48,878 bases of DNA from positions 1 to 48,878 of the IMG/VR virus record IMGVR_UViG_3300025011_000071. The stretch is one strand, 5' to 3'. The DNA comes from a virus. The stretch's first letter is position 1; the number at the start of each line of letters is the position of its first letter. Shown piece after piece: positions 20,443 to 29,200 of the stretch. The position numbers and the translations under genes are program-made. Below the pieces are notes generated by a model. That model searched no databases. It was not told the origin of the DNA and was given only the letters and a program-made list of their open reading frames with translations.

Positions 20443-23110
20443 TCCTCCATTAACAGGACAGTATTTAGAGGATATAAAGGAAAATGCAAGGATACTTCTT
20501 GTTCTTGATTATCCGAGTAATGATAATGTTAAAGAGAGGAAGATTAACTACGGTTCAGTAGCGACTATTCTTTCTATGTGCATGAGTAGTGCAGGGATTA
20601 TTTTCTCTTCTTGTTCTATTTGCTATGCTATTCCTCTAGCGAATGAGAATAAGACTATTTATAAATACTTTACGGAGAAAGGAGGATTTACTACTGAGGC
20701 ACTTCCGTTTTTAGAACTGCTAAAGGAGAATATAAAAAAAGCAAATCCTACCGTTATTGTTCCAGTAGGAGAACTTTCTCTGCAAGCCCTTACAGGAAAG
20801 AAGGGAATAGAGAAATGGAGAGGAAGTGTTCTTGAAAGTCTCTATGGAGATACTAAATGTATTCCTATTATTCATCCAAGAGATTCTTTTAAACGATACT
20901 TATTGAAATACCACATTGCCGCGGATTTTAAGAGAATAGAAAAAGAGAGTTATTTTAAAGAAATAATAAGACCAAAGAGAGAGTTAAAGATAAATCCCTC
21001 TTTCTGCGAGGTTATTTCTTACCTTGATAATATCTTGGAGAAAAAACTAACAGTAGCTTCAGATATAGAATGCCCAATTCCAAAGTGTATAAAGGATAAA
21101 GAAAGTGGGATTACTAAAATCTACGGTACAAGGGGTGTCACTTGTATTTCTTTTGCTATATCTCCTTTTGCTTGTATGTCTATCCCGTTTAATAATTTCG
21201 TCTGGACGGAGGATGAAGAGGTAGAGATTTGGCTTCGTATAGCAAAGATATATGAAGATAGAGAGATAAAAACAAAATGGCAAAATGGGGCAGCTTTTGA
21301 CCTTATTTATCTTTTCATGGTTCATAAATGCCTTGTTCTCGGACCGATCTCTGATACTCTTATAAAAACAAATGTTCTTTATCCAGAGTTTCCTAAGTCT
21401 CTTGCGTTTCTTACTTCTACTAGAACAGATGAATGTTATTACAAGGATGATGGGAAAGAGATAAATGTAGACGGAACGAGGGATTGGAATCAATACTATA
21501 TTTACAACGCAAAAGACTCCGCGGTGGATTATGAAATAGATACTTCTCTTGATGAAGAACTTCTTGAGAGCAAGAACAAAGCTCAATGGGATTATTCAGA
21601 AAGACTTATAGAGCCACTTTTTTATATGCAATGCAGAGGGATAAAGGTAAATATAGAAAAACTCTTAGAGCATAAGAAAGAAGCGAAAGCTTATCTTAAA
21701 ACTCTACAAGATAAACTTAATCTCCTTACTGGAACTACTCTTAATGTCTCTAGCCCGAAACAGGTTATTGAATATTTCTATAAGACTAAAGGCTTTTCAG
21801 AACTTACAAAAACAGTCAAAGACCCTGACACTGGAGTTAGAAGTGAGAAGGTAACAGTAGATAACAAAGCCATGACAAAGCTTGCAAGGAAATATGACTG
21901 TGAAGAAGCAAGACTTGTTAAGCAAATAAGAGGCACTAGGAAACTTATCGGAACTTATCTCGAACCTCCTTTTGACGAAGATGGTAGACTTCGTTGTTCA
22001 TTTAAACAAAGTACCAAGTTCGGGAGACTTGCTTCTTCCAAAACCCCTTTTAAAACGGGGTATAATATGCAGAATCTTCCGAAGGTTTTTCTAGAATTCC
22101 TAGAACCCGATGAAGATCATATGTGTTTTGAGTTGGATAAGAAACAAGCAGAGTGGGTTGCTAGTGCTTATTATTTTAATGATGTTAATATGATAAAAGC
22201 AGTAGAGGAAGGAGCGGATATACACGTAAGAACTGCACAGTTAATGTTCAAAGCACCAAAAGAACTTATAGAACTAGAAGATTCTATCCTCGGTCCACTT
22301 ACTGAACCTACGGAAATAGAAGCTTTAAGAAGAGAAAAATGTCCAGAAGTTTTTAATTACCCCATTCTTCCAAACATGTCTATGCGGCAAAGTGGAAAGA
22401 AATGCAATCACTCTTTTAACTACGGACTTAGTGCAAATGGATATTCAAATAACTATGACATGCCTACTTCTGTAGGAAAAGTTTGCTATGCTCTTTATCA
22501 CTCTGCATATCCAGGGATTAAACATGGGCATGAGAAGATAAGAAATAAAATAGTAATGGATAGGACTCTTGTTAATGCCTTTGGATGGGTAAGGCGCTTC
22601 TTAGGAAGATTAGACGATGATACTTTCCGGCAGGCTTATTCCTTTTATGGCCAAAGCACAGTAGGGAGACTTCTGAATGAAGGACTTATTACGACTTATA
22701 ACGATCAGTATACTCCAGAACTTTCTTCTTTCATGCGTGACGTTGATATTTTCAATCAAGTTCATGATAGCATTAAGGGGCAATACCCCGACAATGAAGA
22801 AAGCTTGCGAAACTTTGCCAAAGCACTTAAACAAATGCAACGAAACCTTGATATCCCTCTTAAAGCAAATGGGAAAACTTATACAATCAGGACGGATGGA
22901 AAAGTAGGTTATAACTTAAAGAAAATGAAACCCATTCCTCTTTATGGAACAGAAGAAGAGATTTATCAAGCTTTAATAGAGATAAAAAAAGAACTTAAAC
23001 CACTAAAAAAATCTCTTCCTTCTCTTCCAGAAGTAGTAGAAGAAGCACTCTTTCAGGAAGAAGAGGATGAGATACAGAAAAGGATACAGGGAAAAGAATA
23101 TGAATTTTAA
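20414..23110 (+). CDS. Family A DNA polymerase with N-terminal UDG-like domain, 898 aa
   Basis: TTG start with AAGGAG 7 nt upstream. Residues about 1-185 have the uracil-DNA-glycosylase fold pattern seen at the N terminus of SPO1-type polymerases (RILLVLDYPSNDN in place of GEAPG, then PVGELSLQALTG, then IHPRDSF). The 3'-5' exonuclease follows: ExoI SDIECP (about 216), ExoII NGAAFDLIYL (about 295), ExoIII YNAKDSAVDY (about 365). Polymerase motif A is ELDKKQAEW (about 572), motif B RQSGKKCNHSFNYG (about 660, His at the O-helix Phe position), and motif C QVHDSI (about 783). All catalytic Asp/Glu are kept. This is the replicative polymerase. Confidence 0.92.
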   Translation: MGFLEKEELNPPLTGQYLEDIKENARILLVLDYPSNDNVKERKINYGSVATILSMCMSSAGIIFSSCSICYAIPLANENKTIYKYFTEKGGFTTEALPFLELLKENIKKANPTVIVPVGELSLQALTGKKGIEKWRGSVLESLYGDTKCIPIIHPRDSFKRYLLKYHIAADFKRIEKESYFKEIIRPKRELKINPSFCEVISYLDNILEKKLTVASDIECPIPKCIKDKESGITKIYGTRGVTCISFAISPFACMSIPFNNFVWTEDEEVEIWLRIAKIYEDREIKTKWQNGAAFDLIYLFMVHKCLVLGPISDTLIKTNVLYPEFPKSLAFLTSTRTDECYYKDDGKEINVDGTRDWNQYYIYNAKDSAVDYEIDTSLDEELLESKNKAQWDYSERLIEPLFYMQCRGIKVNIEKLLEHKKEAKAYLKTLQDKLNLLTGTTLNVSSPKQVIEYFYKTKGFSELTKTVKDPDTGVRSEKVTVDNKAMTKLARKYDCEEARLVKQIRGTRKLIGTYLEPPFDEDGRLRCSFKQSTKFGRLASSKTPFKTGYNMQNLPKVFLEFLEPDEDHMCFELDKKQAEWVASAYYFNDVNMIKAVEEGADIHVRTAQLMFKAPKELIELEDSILGPLTEPTEIEALRREKCPEVFNYPILPNMSMRQSGKKCNHSFNYGLSANGYSNNYDMPTSVGKVCYALYHSAYPGIKHGHEKIRNKIVMDRTLVNAFGWVRRFLGRLDDDTFRQAYSFYGQSTVGRLLNEGLITTYNDQYTPELSSFMRDVDIFNQVHDSIKGQYPDNEESLRNFAKALKQMQRNLDIPLKANGKTYTIRTDGKVGYNLKKMKPIPLYGTEEEIYQALIEIKKELKPLKKSLPSLPEVVEEALFQEEEDEIQKRIQGKEYEF

Positions 23111-23303
23111 ATATAAAATAAGCATTCTTGATGAAATAATAAATGCTATAAATAGTAAAAGAGGCTTAGAGGAGATAGAATTATCAAAAGAAGAATATCA
23201 ATTATTACTTCTTGATAATCGCTTTAATGCACATCCCTGTGTATTTATTGAAGTAACAGAATGTAAAACTATTTATTCTATCCCAATTAAAATAAAATAT
23301 TAA
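23100..23303 (+). CDS. Hypothetical protein, 67 aa
   Basis: ATG 23100 overlaps the last 11 nt of the polymerase gene, with AGGGAA upstream. It starts MNFKYKISILDEIINAINSK, a helix, followed by LSKEEYQLLLLDNRF and a beta C-terminal part ending YSIPIKIKY. It could be a small replication accessory protein given its place. No motif supports a specific role. Confidence 0.65.
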   Translation: MNFKYKISILDEIINAINSKRGLEEIELSKEEYQLLLLDNRFNAHPCVFIEVTECKTIYSIPIKIKY

Positions 23304-23342
23304 AAAAGGAGTTTGATTTTATGCAGCATTGGAGTGTGAAAA

Positions 23343-24527
23343 GTGGCAAGGCATTATGCAGACTTCTTAAGTGCTTATCTTCAATACAGCGAGAGGACAG
23401 AACCTCCGCTGCAATTCCATATTTGGAGTTGCCTTTCTATAATAGGAACGGCACTTCAAAGAAAGGTTTATTTAAAATGGGGATTTAATACCGTTTATCC
23501 AAATCTTTATGTAGTTTTTATCGGCCCTTCTGCCTGTGGGAAAGGTCTTGCAATGAGACTTGCAAAAGACCTTCTTAAAGAAATACCCTCTGTATTTCTA
23601 GCCTCAGAATCAATAACAAGAGAAGCTCTTATACAAGATATAAAAGCAAGCAATAACAACTACGACGATCCCTCTGATGGTTTTACAAAATCTCACTCTT
23701 CTTTAGGAGTTTTTAGTGAAGAACTGGCAGTATTTCTCGGGCAGCAAAATGTCAAATTCATTGCCGATCTTACCGACTGGTTCGATTGTAAAGATAGTTG
23801 GGAATATCGGACTAAAGGTTCTGGCACGGATTCTATTAATTGTGTTTGTCTTTCTTTACTTGGCGCTTCTGCTCCAGATTGGCTACGTAGTATTCTTCCA
23901 CAAGAAGCTTTTGGTGGGGGCTTTACTTCTAGGATTATATTTGTGGTTGAAGAAGGGAAAAGGCAACGGATTGCTGACCCGACGATTCCGGAAGAAACGC
24001 TTGCTATGAGAGAGTTTCTTATAGAAGATTTAGAAAAGATAAATCTTTTAGCAGGGAAGATGCTTTTTCATCCAGATACGATGAAGGTTTATACAGAATG
24101 GTATGATAATGCAGATAAGAACTTACCGATAAAAGACCCATCTTTTTCCGGTTATTGCGAGAGAAGAGCTATTCATCTTCTTAAACTCTCAATGATCTGT
24201 AGTGCTAGTAGAAGTGACGAGAAGATTATAGAACCAAGGGATTTTGAACGGGCCTTAGCTTTGCTTTCAGCGGTTGAACCAAAGATGCCTAGAGCCTTTA
24301 TGGGACTTGGAAAAGCACGGTATGGAGAAATGACTTCTGTAGTTCTTGAATATCTCTCTAAAGTAAAAACAGCTTCGACCGCAGATATTTTAGAAAAGTT
24401 CCATCTTGATCTGGATGAATATACTCTTTCTATAGTAATGAAAACTCTTCTAGCTAGAGAGAGAATAGATGCGTATTACGCCGAAGGACATACTCACTAT
24501 AACTATAAAGAAAGGAGAAATGAATAA
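23343..24527 (+). CDS. DUF3987-type P-loop ATPase, putative replicative helicase, 394 aa
   Basis: The GTG start is fixed by GGAG 8 nt upstream and an in-frame TGA just before it. The N-terminal segment YLQYSERTEPPLQFHIWSC and WGFNTVYPNLYVVFIGPSACGKG are characteristic of DUF3987-like phage and plasmid ATPases. Walker A is GPSACGKG (61-68), with Gly in place of Ser/Thr after the Lys. ASESITREALIQDI, FSEELAVFLG and GASAPDWLRSILP follow in family order, and the C-terminal 80 residues look like a winged helix (LEYLSKVKTASTADILEKF). It lies next to the polymerase and is the only helicase-like gene seen. Confidence 0.8.
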   Translation: MARHYADFLSAYLQYSERTEPPLQFHIWSCLSIIGTALQRKVYLKWGFNTVYPNLYVVFIGPSACGKGLAMRLAKDLLKEIPSVFLASESITREALIQDIKASNNNYDDPSDGFTKSHSSLGVFSEELAVFLGQQNVKFIADLTDWFDCKDSWEYRTKGSGTDSINCVCLSLLGASAPDWLRSILPQEAFGGGFTSRIIFVVEEGKRQRIADPTIPEETLAMREFLIEDLEKINLLAGKMLFHPDTMKVYTEWYDNADKNLPIKDPSFSGYCERRAIHLLKLSMICSASRSDEKIIEPRDFERALALLSAVEPKMPRAFMGLGKARYGEMTSVVLEYLSKVKTASTADILEKFHLDLDEYTLSIVMKTLLARERIDAYYAEGHTHYNYKERRNE

Positions 24528-24943
24528 TGAAAATCTTATGTGAAATAGGACTGCCTACTGGGATAAATGCTAATCGAGTTCTAGAGAGAGTTAGAAATTT
24601 AGGGTATGTAATAGAAGAGATTCAAGAGTTAAAGGAAATAGTGGTAGAAGAGGTAGAAGTAAAAGAAAAAAGAAAAGAAACGCATAACTTATATACAGGA
24701 AAAGATTGTTCTTGTGTTGATGATGGAGGTATTTGTTGGATTTGTAGGAATATAACAGAAGGTGGCCTTGCTGCTTGTAAAACTTGTGGAGGAGCAGAAG
24801 GAAGTCTTACTACTGATTGCTGTGGAAGACAATTAACTGAATATGAAGAAAACCATATTTATCACTATGAAGATTTAGATTTTAAAAACGGAGAATGGAT
24901 TAAAATAAATCCAAGGGATTTAGACTCTTCTTGCGGAGAATAA
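24527..24943 (+). CDS. Zinc-ribbon protein with a conserved phage C-terminal motif, 138 aa
   Basis: Coupled to the ATPase gene by TAATGA. N-terminal helix (GLPTGINANRVLERVRNLGYVIEEI), charged linker, then CSCVDDGGICWICRN, ACKTCGGAEGSLTTDCCGRQL and a tail YEDLDFKNGEWIKINPR. The CKTCGGAEGSLTTDC part resembles a short motif seen in many phage early proteins. About ten Cys could bind two or three zinc ions. Function is unknown. Confidence 0.7.
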   Translation: MKILCEIGLPTGINANRVLERVRNLGYVIEEIQELKEIVVEEVEVKEKRKETHNLYTGKDCSCVDDGGICWICRNITEGGLAACKTCGGAEGSLTTDCCGRQLTEYEENHIYHYEDLDFKNGEWIKINPRDLDSSCGE

Positions 24944-24946
24944 GAA

Positions 24947-25048
24947 ATGTTTGATACCAAATGCCCTGAAAGTTTTATATATCCCTATGATTGTGGAACA
25001 GAATTACCTTGCCAAACTTGTCCTTATTATTGGAGAAATAAAAAATGA
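24947..25048 (+). CDS. Tiny Cys-rich protein, 33 aa
   Basis: Starts 3 nt after the previous stop, with GCGGAG upstream, and ends in an ATGA overlap. The peptide FDTKCPESFIYPYDCG then ELPCQTCPYYW has four Cys, enough for one zinc or a disulfide pair. The exact fit between genes supports it. Function is unknown. Confidence 0.55.
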   Translation: MFDTKCPESFIYPYDCGTELPCQTCPYYWRNKK

Positions 25049-25206
25049 GTAATCGAAAACAAAGAAAAGAAGAGAAGGAAATAAGAAGACTTAACAGAGG
25101 AACTCCCTTGAAAAATCAACCTACTAATTGGTGGATGATTCTAGACGATGAGATAGACTCTTTACTAAAGGAAGAAGAGAATGAAACACAAAATAGAAAT
25201 CTGTGA
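25045..25206 (+). CDS. Hypothetical small charged protein, 53 aa
   Basis: Begins in the ATGA overlap at 25045-25048. The N terminus is very basic (SNRKQRKEEKEIRRLNRG), then TNWWMILDDEIDSLLKEEE, an acidic C-terminal helix. The split charge could let it bridge nucleic acid and protein. It overlaps the next gene by 26 nt. Function is unknown. Confidence 0.55.
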   Translation: MSNRKQRKEEKEIRRLNRGTPLKNQPTNWWMILDDEIDSLLKEEENETQNRNL

Positions 25207-25372
25207 GAAGTGCAAGAAGGAGAAAGAACAACTCCTTGCTAATCCTAAAGGAGGATGTAGAACCTGTGACTTTTCTTCTTTATCAGATTCTTCTGGAGTC
25301 TGTAAAGAATGCTTTGAGCTTTATACCCCGTTCGATCACTATCCAAAATGGAAAGCAAAAGAGGAGAAATAA
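25181..25372 (+). CDS. Zinc-finger-like protein, 63 aa
   Basis: GAAGAAGAG precedes ATG 25181. Three Cys pairs: CEKCKKEKEQ, CRTCDFSSL, and CKECFEL. The last two resemble a rubredoxin-like knuckle. It is one of several adjacent Cys-rich small genes between the helicase and the DUF1599 gene. Function is unknown. Confidence 0.65.
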   Translation: MKHKIEICEKCKKEKEQLLANPKGGCRTCDFSSLSDSSGVCKECFELYTPFDHYPKWKAKEEK

Positions 25373-25373
25373 A

Positions 25374-25979
25374 ATGTGTGAATGTAAAAACATGGATAAA
25401 CATATCAGTGGAGAATGCTTTGTTACCGTTCCAAAATACTACCGAGACGAACACAAGGATGAAGTAAATAGATGCCCTCTATGTGGAATAAGTCTTAACC
25501 ATCTTGGTCTTTGCCCCCTTGGTTGCAGTTTTCCCAGAAAAGAAAAAGTCCAGGTTTTCGAAGGGCTTAACAAAGGAAGGGAAGGGAGAAGAGAAAGTAG
25601 GGTAGAGGAGAAAAAAGCATATAACTGCCTTACTTGCAAAACTTATCCTTGCAAGTGTAAAAAAGCTTCTTCTTCGTTTGCCCCTGTAGATCATGACGAG
25701 AAGTTAAAACAAATGCAAGAGATATTCGACAAGTGCCTCGAAATAGCAAATGGAAAGGGGCATGATTACTCTGGAACTAAAGATGCTATGAGTAACTTCC
25801 ATGACTTTGGCTGGAAAGGAATAGTGGTTCGCTTAGGGGATAAGTTTCATAGGATTAAAAACTTCTGTAAACAAGAAGAGCTTTTAGTAAAAGATGAATC
25901 CATAGAAGATACTCTTTTGGATATTATTAACTACGCCGCTCTTTGTCTTATTGAGAAGAGAATAGAGGAGAAGAAATGA
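25374..25979 (+). CDS. DUF1599/MazG-like protein with N-terminal zinc knuckles, 201 aa
   Basis: ATG 25374 follows GAGGAGAAATAAA. Longer frames upstream overlap the 25181 gene and are not used. The N-terminal 110 residues hold CECKNMDKH, CPLCG, LCPLGC, then CLTCKTYPCKCKK. The C-terminal domain (IFDKCLEIANGKGHDYSG, RLGDKFHRIKNF, EDTLLDIINYAALCL) is the DUF1599 (nucleotide-modification-associated domain 1) pattern. That domain is a relative of MazG-type all-alpha NTP pyrophosphohydrolases with acidic metal ligands. It may hydrolyse or channel nucleotides during phage DNA synthesis. The fusion to zinc knuckles is unusual in my experience. Confidence 0.8.
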   Translation: MCECKNMDKHISGECFVTVPKYYRDEHKDEVNRCPLCGISLNHLGLCPLGCSFPRKEKVQVFEGLNKGREGRRESRVEEKKAYNCLTCKTYPCKCKKASSSFAPVDHDEKLKQMQEIFDKCLEIANGKGHDYSGTKDAMSNFHDFGWKGIVVRLGDKFHRIKNFCKQEELLVKDESIEDTLLDIINYAALCLIEKRIEEKK

Positions 25980-26146
25980 AAGTAATAAGAAATTTAAATA
26001 TTACTTTTGAACTGACTGAAAATGAAGCTCGGGATGTATACCTTATATTAAAACAAAATCATACCTATCCTTCTTGTAGTTTAAAGCTTTGCTCTGAAAT
26101 AGTAAAAGCACTTGGGTATACACCACAAGAAGTTCCAGATATTTAA
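25976..26146 (+). CDS. Hypothetical protein, 56 aa, last gene of the rightward array
   Basis: Starts in an ATGA overlap with the DUF1599 gene and stops just before a poly-A run and the bidirectional terminator. The sequence is MKVIRNLNITFELTENEARD, then a helix and SLKLCSEIVKALG, resembling short helix-turn-helix-like host-interaction peptides. No specific match. Function is unknown. Confidence 0.6.
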   Translation: MKVIRNLNITFELTENEARDVYLILKQNHTYPSCSLKLCSEIVKALGYTPQEVPDI

Positions 26147-26166
26147 AAAAAAAAAAAAAGAAAAAA

Positions 26167-26203
26167 GAAAAGCCCCAAAGGAGAAATCCCGAGGGGCTTT
26201 TTT
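26167..26203. terminator. Bidirectional intrinsic terminator between the convergent halves of the genome
   Basis: GAAAAGCCCC and GGGGCTTTTTT form a strong hairpin around 26167-26203 with a 16-nt loop. A T-run lies on the + side and a long A-run upstream supplies the T-run on the - side. It stops both the rightward array (last gene ends 26146) and the leftward virion operon (last stop 26205). Confidence 0.92.
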
Positions 26204-26204
26204 A

Positions 26205-29200
26205 TTACCATTTTATATTCCCTTCTTCCATAGTATTATGAATCGTAGGACCAATAATAGGAATATCCCTAACCATTGTTTTCCTAAAGGCATCCCAATT
26301 ATCATCTACTATTCCTAGCTTTAGTGCATACCCTTTTGTTCCGATATCTCCAATTACAACTCCTGAGAGAGCTTCTGCAAGTCCAGAAGAACTTCGCATA
26401 GAGTTTTGCACGGTATCTGCCCAAAGACCAAAACCTCCTCCGCTAGCAAAATAGCGGCTTAGTTGTTGAAGAAGCGTTTCATCGTCTCGAATCTTCCCGG
26501 TTAAAAAATCTATTGCCTCCGCGGTAATTCCCCCGCTAATTGCCATTACTGGAATTAACTTCGCTGCCATTAGCGGATCACTTTTCAGAGTTCTATAAAC
26601 AAGTTTCGCCTGTTGGATTCCGAAAGTTTTAAAAAGTGTCAGCATTTTTATCCAAGGGCTTTCATTACTAACCCATCTTGGAAGACTCATTGCGTCATTT
26701 ACAAACTGCGTCTGACGAACAAAGTTATAAGAAGCAGTTCTTCTATCGAATTCATTAAGCTCTGTTCTACTTGCAAGAATCTCTTCTGGCTTTAGCCCTA
26801 GTTTTTCAAGCCGCATTGCTGCTCGTTTTCTACTTCCGCTATCAATAGGAGAATTTTGAAATTCTCTAAAAAGATCCGTAGCATATTCCCTTCCGGTTTC
26901 TGCTGCAAATAGCCTATTAAAAATCTCACTATGTTTAAACCCTGTATAAGTAAGGCTCTTATCAGAAAGATTCTTCATTCCCTCTGCAAGTTTCGCAGCA
27001 CTTAAAAACTCTGCACTTACTGGCTCTTCATTTTCAAACCGTGCAAATTCATTAGCATAAGAATGAAGCATTGCGGCACTTCTTTCTGCTCGATCCATAA
27101 CAGTTCTAGGATCGCTGAAGATATGCCCAAGGGCTTTAAGCGAACTCTTTGTATAAGAAGTCCCTATGGTATTTGCACTTTGTCCTAAGTTTCTTAAACC
27201 TGCTCGACCCATTTTTGTAAGAACTTCATAGCTAACTGCAACATCAGAAACTATCTGTGCAACTGGATCATGAGCATAACTTCCGCCGACTATTCTTTTA
27301 TTTATATCCGTAGCGTATTTATAAACATAATCTCCACTTTCTCTTTTTATATTTCCAAGAAGTTCTAAAGCCCCTTTTCCATTTTGCCCAAAGGCTTTAA
27401 TAACCTCTAGTCTTTTAGTAGTAGAGAGAAAATAGTTATCAAAAACTATGTCTATATTCTTCTCAAACCCCTCTACATCGAACTCTCTTGCATATTCCAT
27501 ATTTCCATACTTAGGGCTATTCATTCTTCTACTAAGAATTCGATCAAGAAGAACTTCTGCTTGTGCCGGTGTATCTGCATAGCCTTTAGTTATCATTTGT
27601 TTTATAGCCGCATCGTGCTTTCTCCCCGGTCGGAGAAGAGTTTCAGGGTCGTAATAACGTGGCCAGTAAGGTTCATTAGAGTCAAATTCAAAGGGGACTT
27701 TTTCTCCTTTTAGGTTAGTTATCTTAACTCCATTAGCTATCATATCTTCTGCAATTTCGTTAAACTTTTCTCGGTAAAAGGTAGCGGCTGCCTTTACTTC
27801 CCTACTATCATGCAGTTGCCCGAACTCTTCTGTTTTATAACTAGATACTATTTCAAAAACTCTCTCTTTATCTTTCTCTGAAAGCTTGGAGTTTATATTC
27901 TTCTTTATTGTCGCCATTTCTGCATATCGAAGATCGGACATTAAACGGATGGTAGAGAGTTTATCCGCAAGAGCTTTTGCACTCGGGCCGTGCGTTCTTA
28001 AATACTGCTCTCCATCGGAAGCAAGTCTTGCAGTTACTTCTTTAAGCCCGAAAAATCCTCTTTTAGAAAGCGAGGTTTCTACAAAAACCCTATCTGCTTC
28101 TTTAACTGCTTTCCGGATAGAAGTCTTTTTTGGACTTTTAAAATCCTCTCCGAATTTAGATTTATAAAGAAAGAGAAGAGCTTCTTTTACTTTCTCTTTA
28201 TCACTAGCTGCTAGGTCTTTAAAAGAATCAAAGTCTGTTACCTGCTTAACTAAGACTTCTAACTCTTTTCCAGTTAAACCAAGAGCGGTTTTAATCCTCC
28301 CTACTTCTCTTCCAAGACTTCTCTCTATAACCTTCTCCCCTGAAGAAAGCTCCTTTCCGGTAAGAAGAAAATCTCTTACTTGCTCCGGTTCCATTTCAGT
28401 AAATTTTGTTAAGTATTCTTCTATTGAAATCTTCTCTTCTTTCGCCAGCTTTTCTACGTTTTGAAATTCTTCTTTAAGTCTTTTATTCGCCTCTTTCCGA
28501 CTTGCTATTGTTTCTTTAGTAGTAAAGTCCTTTCCTGCTGCTCCAAGAGATTTAGGTTTTTTCAGGGATTCAAGAACTCCCTTTTCATTTACAGAAAGAG
28601 TTTTTAAATCATTCTCTATCTCTGCTTTTGTAACTAAATTAATAACCTGCGCCCTTGCTATCTGTTCTGAAAAGAAAGAAGTAACCTGTTCATCTTTAAA
28701 TGCAATCCAGACTCTATGTTCTTCCCCTCCAGTTATTTTACCTCCAATATGTGTAATTCCATCATAACCTATTTCTTCCAATCTTTTATTTACCTCTACT
28801 TTTCCTATTCTATCTGCTAGTCTTTTATATATATCCCCTCCATTTATTTTAAAATCAAAACCTGCATCAATGTAGGGAGTTTCTCCAATTACTTTTCTTA
28901 CTATTTCATTGGCTTCTTTTATTGAATACCCTTTATCTGCATCGAAAGGGTTTTTAATATCTACAAGTAATTTTAAAACATTTGGTTGTGCTTCACGTAT
29001 AGCCCTTTTTCTCGGATAAGAAACTTCATGAAATTGCGGATTCATTGTTTGGAGAGTTGCCCGTCCATATTTCTCTTTTGCCTCTACTAAAAAAACCTGG
29101 GCCTCTGATAAGGAAGTAAATTCCTTTTTCCCTAATATTGCTCCAACACCAGAAGCTTCTGCATATTCACTGGCAATTTTAGCATTTTCTGTAGTATAAA

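Noticed and set aside
21059-21586. 175-codon minus-strand open frame inside the polymerase gene
   Set aside because: Shadow of the polymerase reading frame. No start signal and no recognisable motif.
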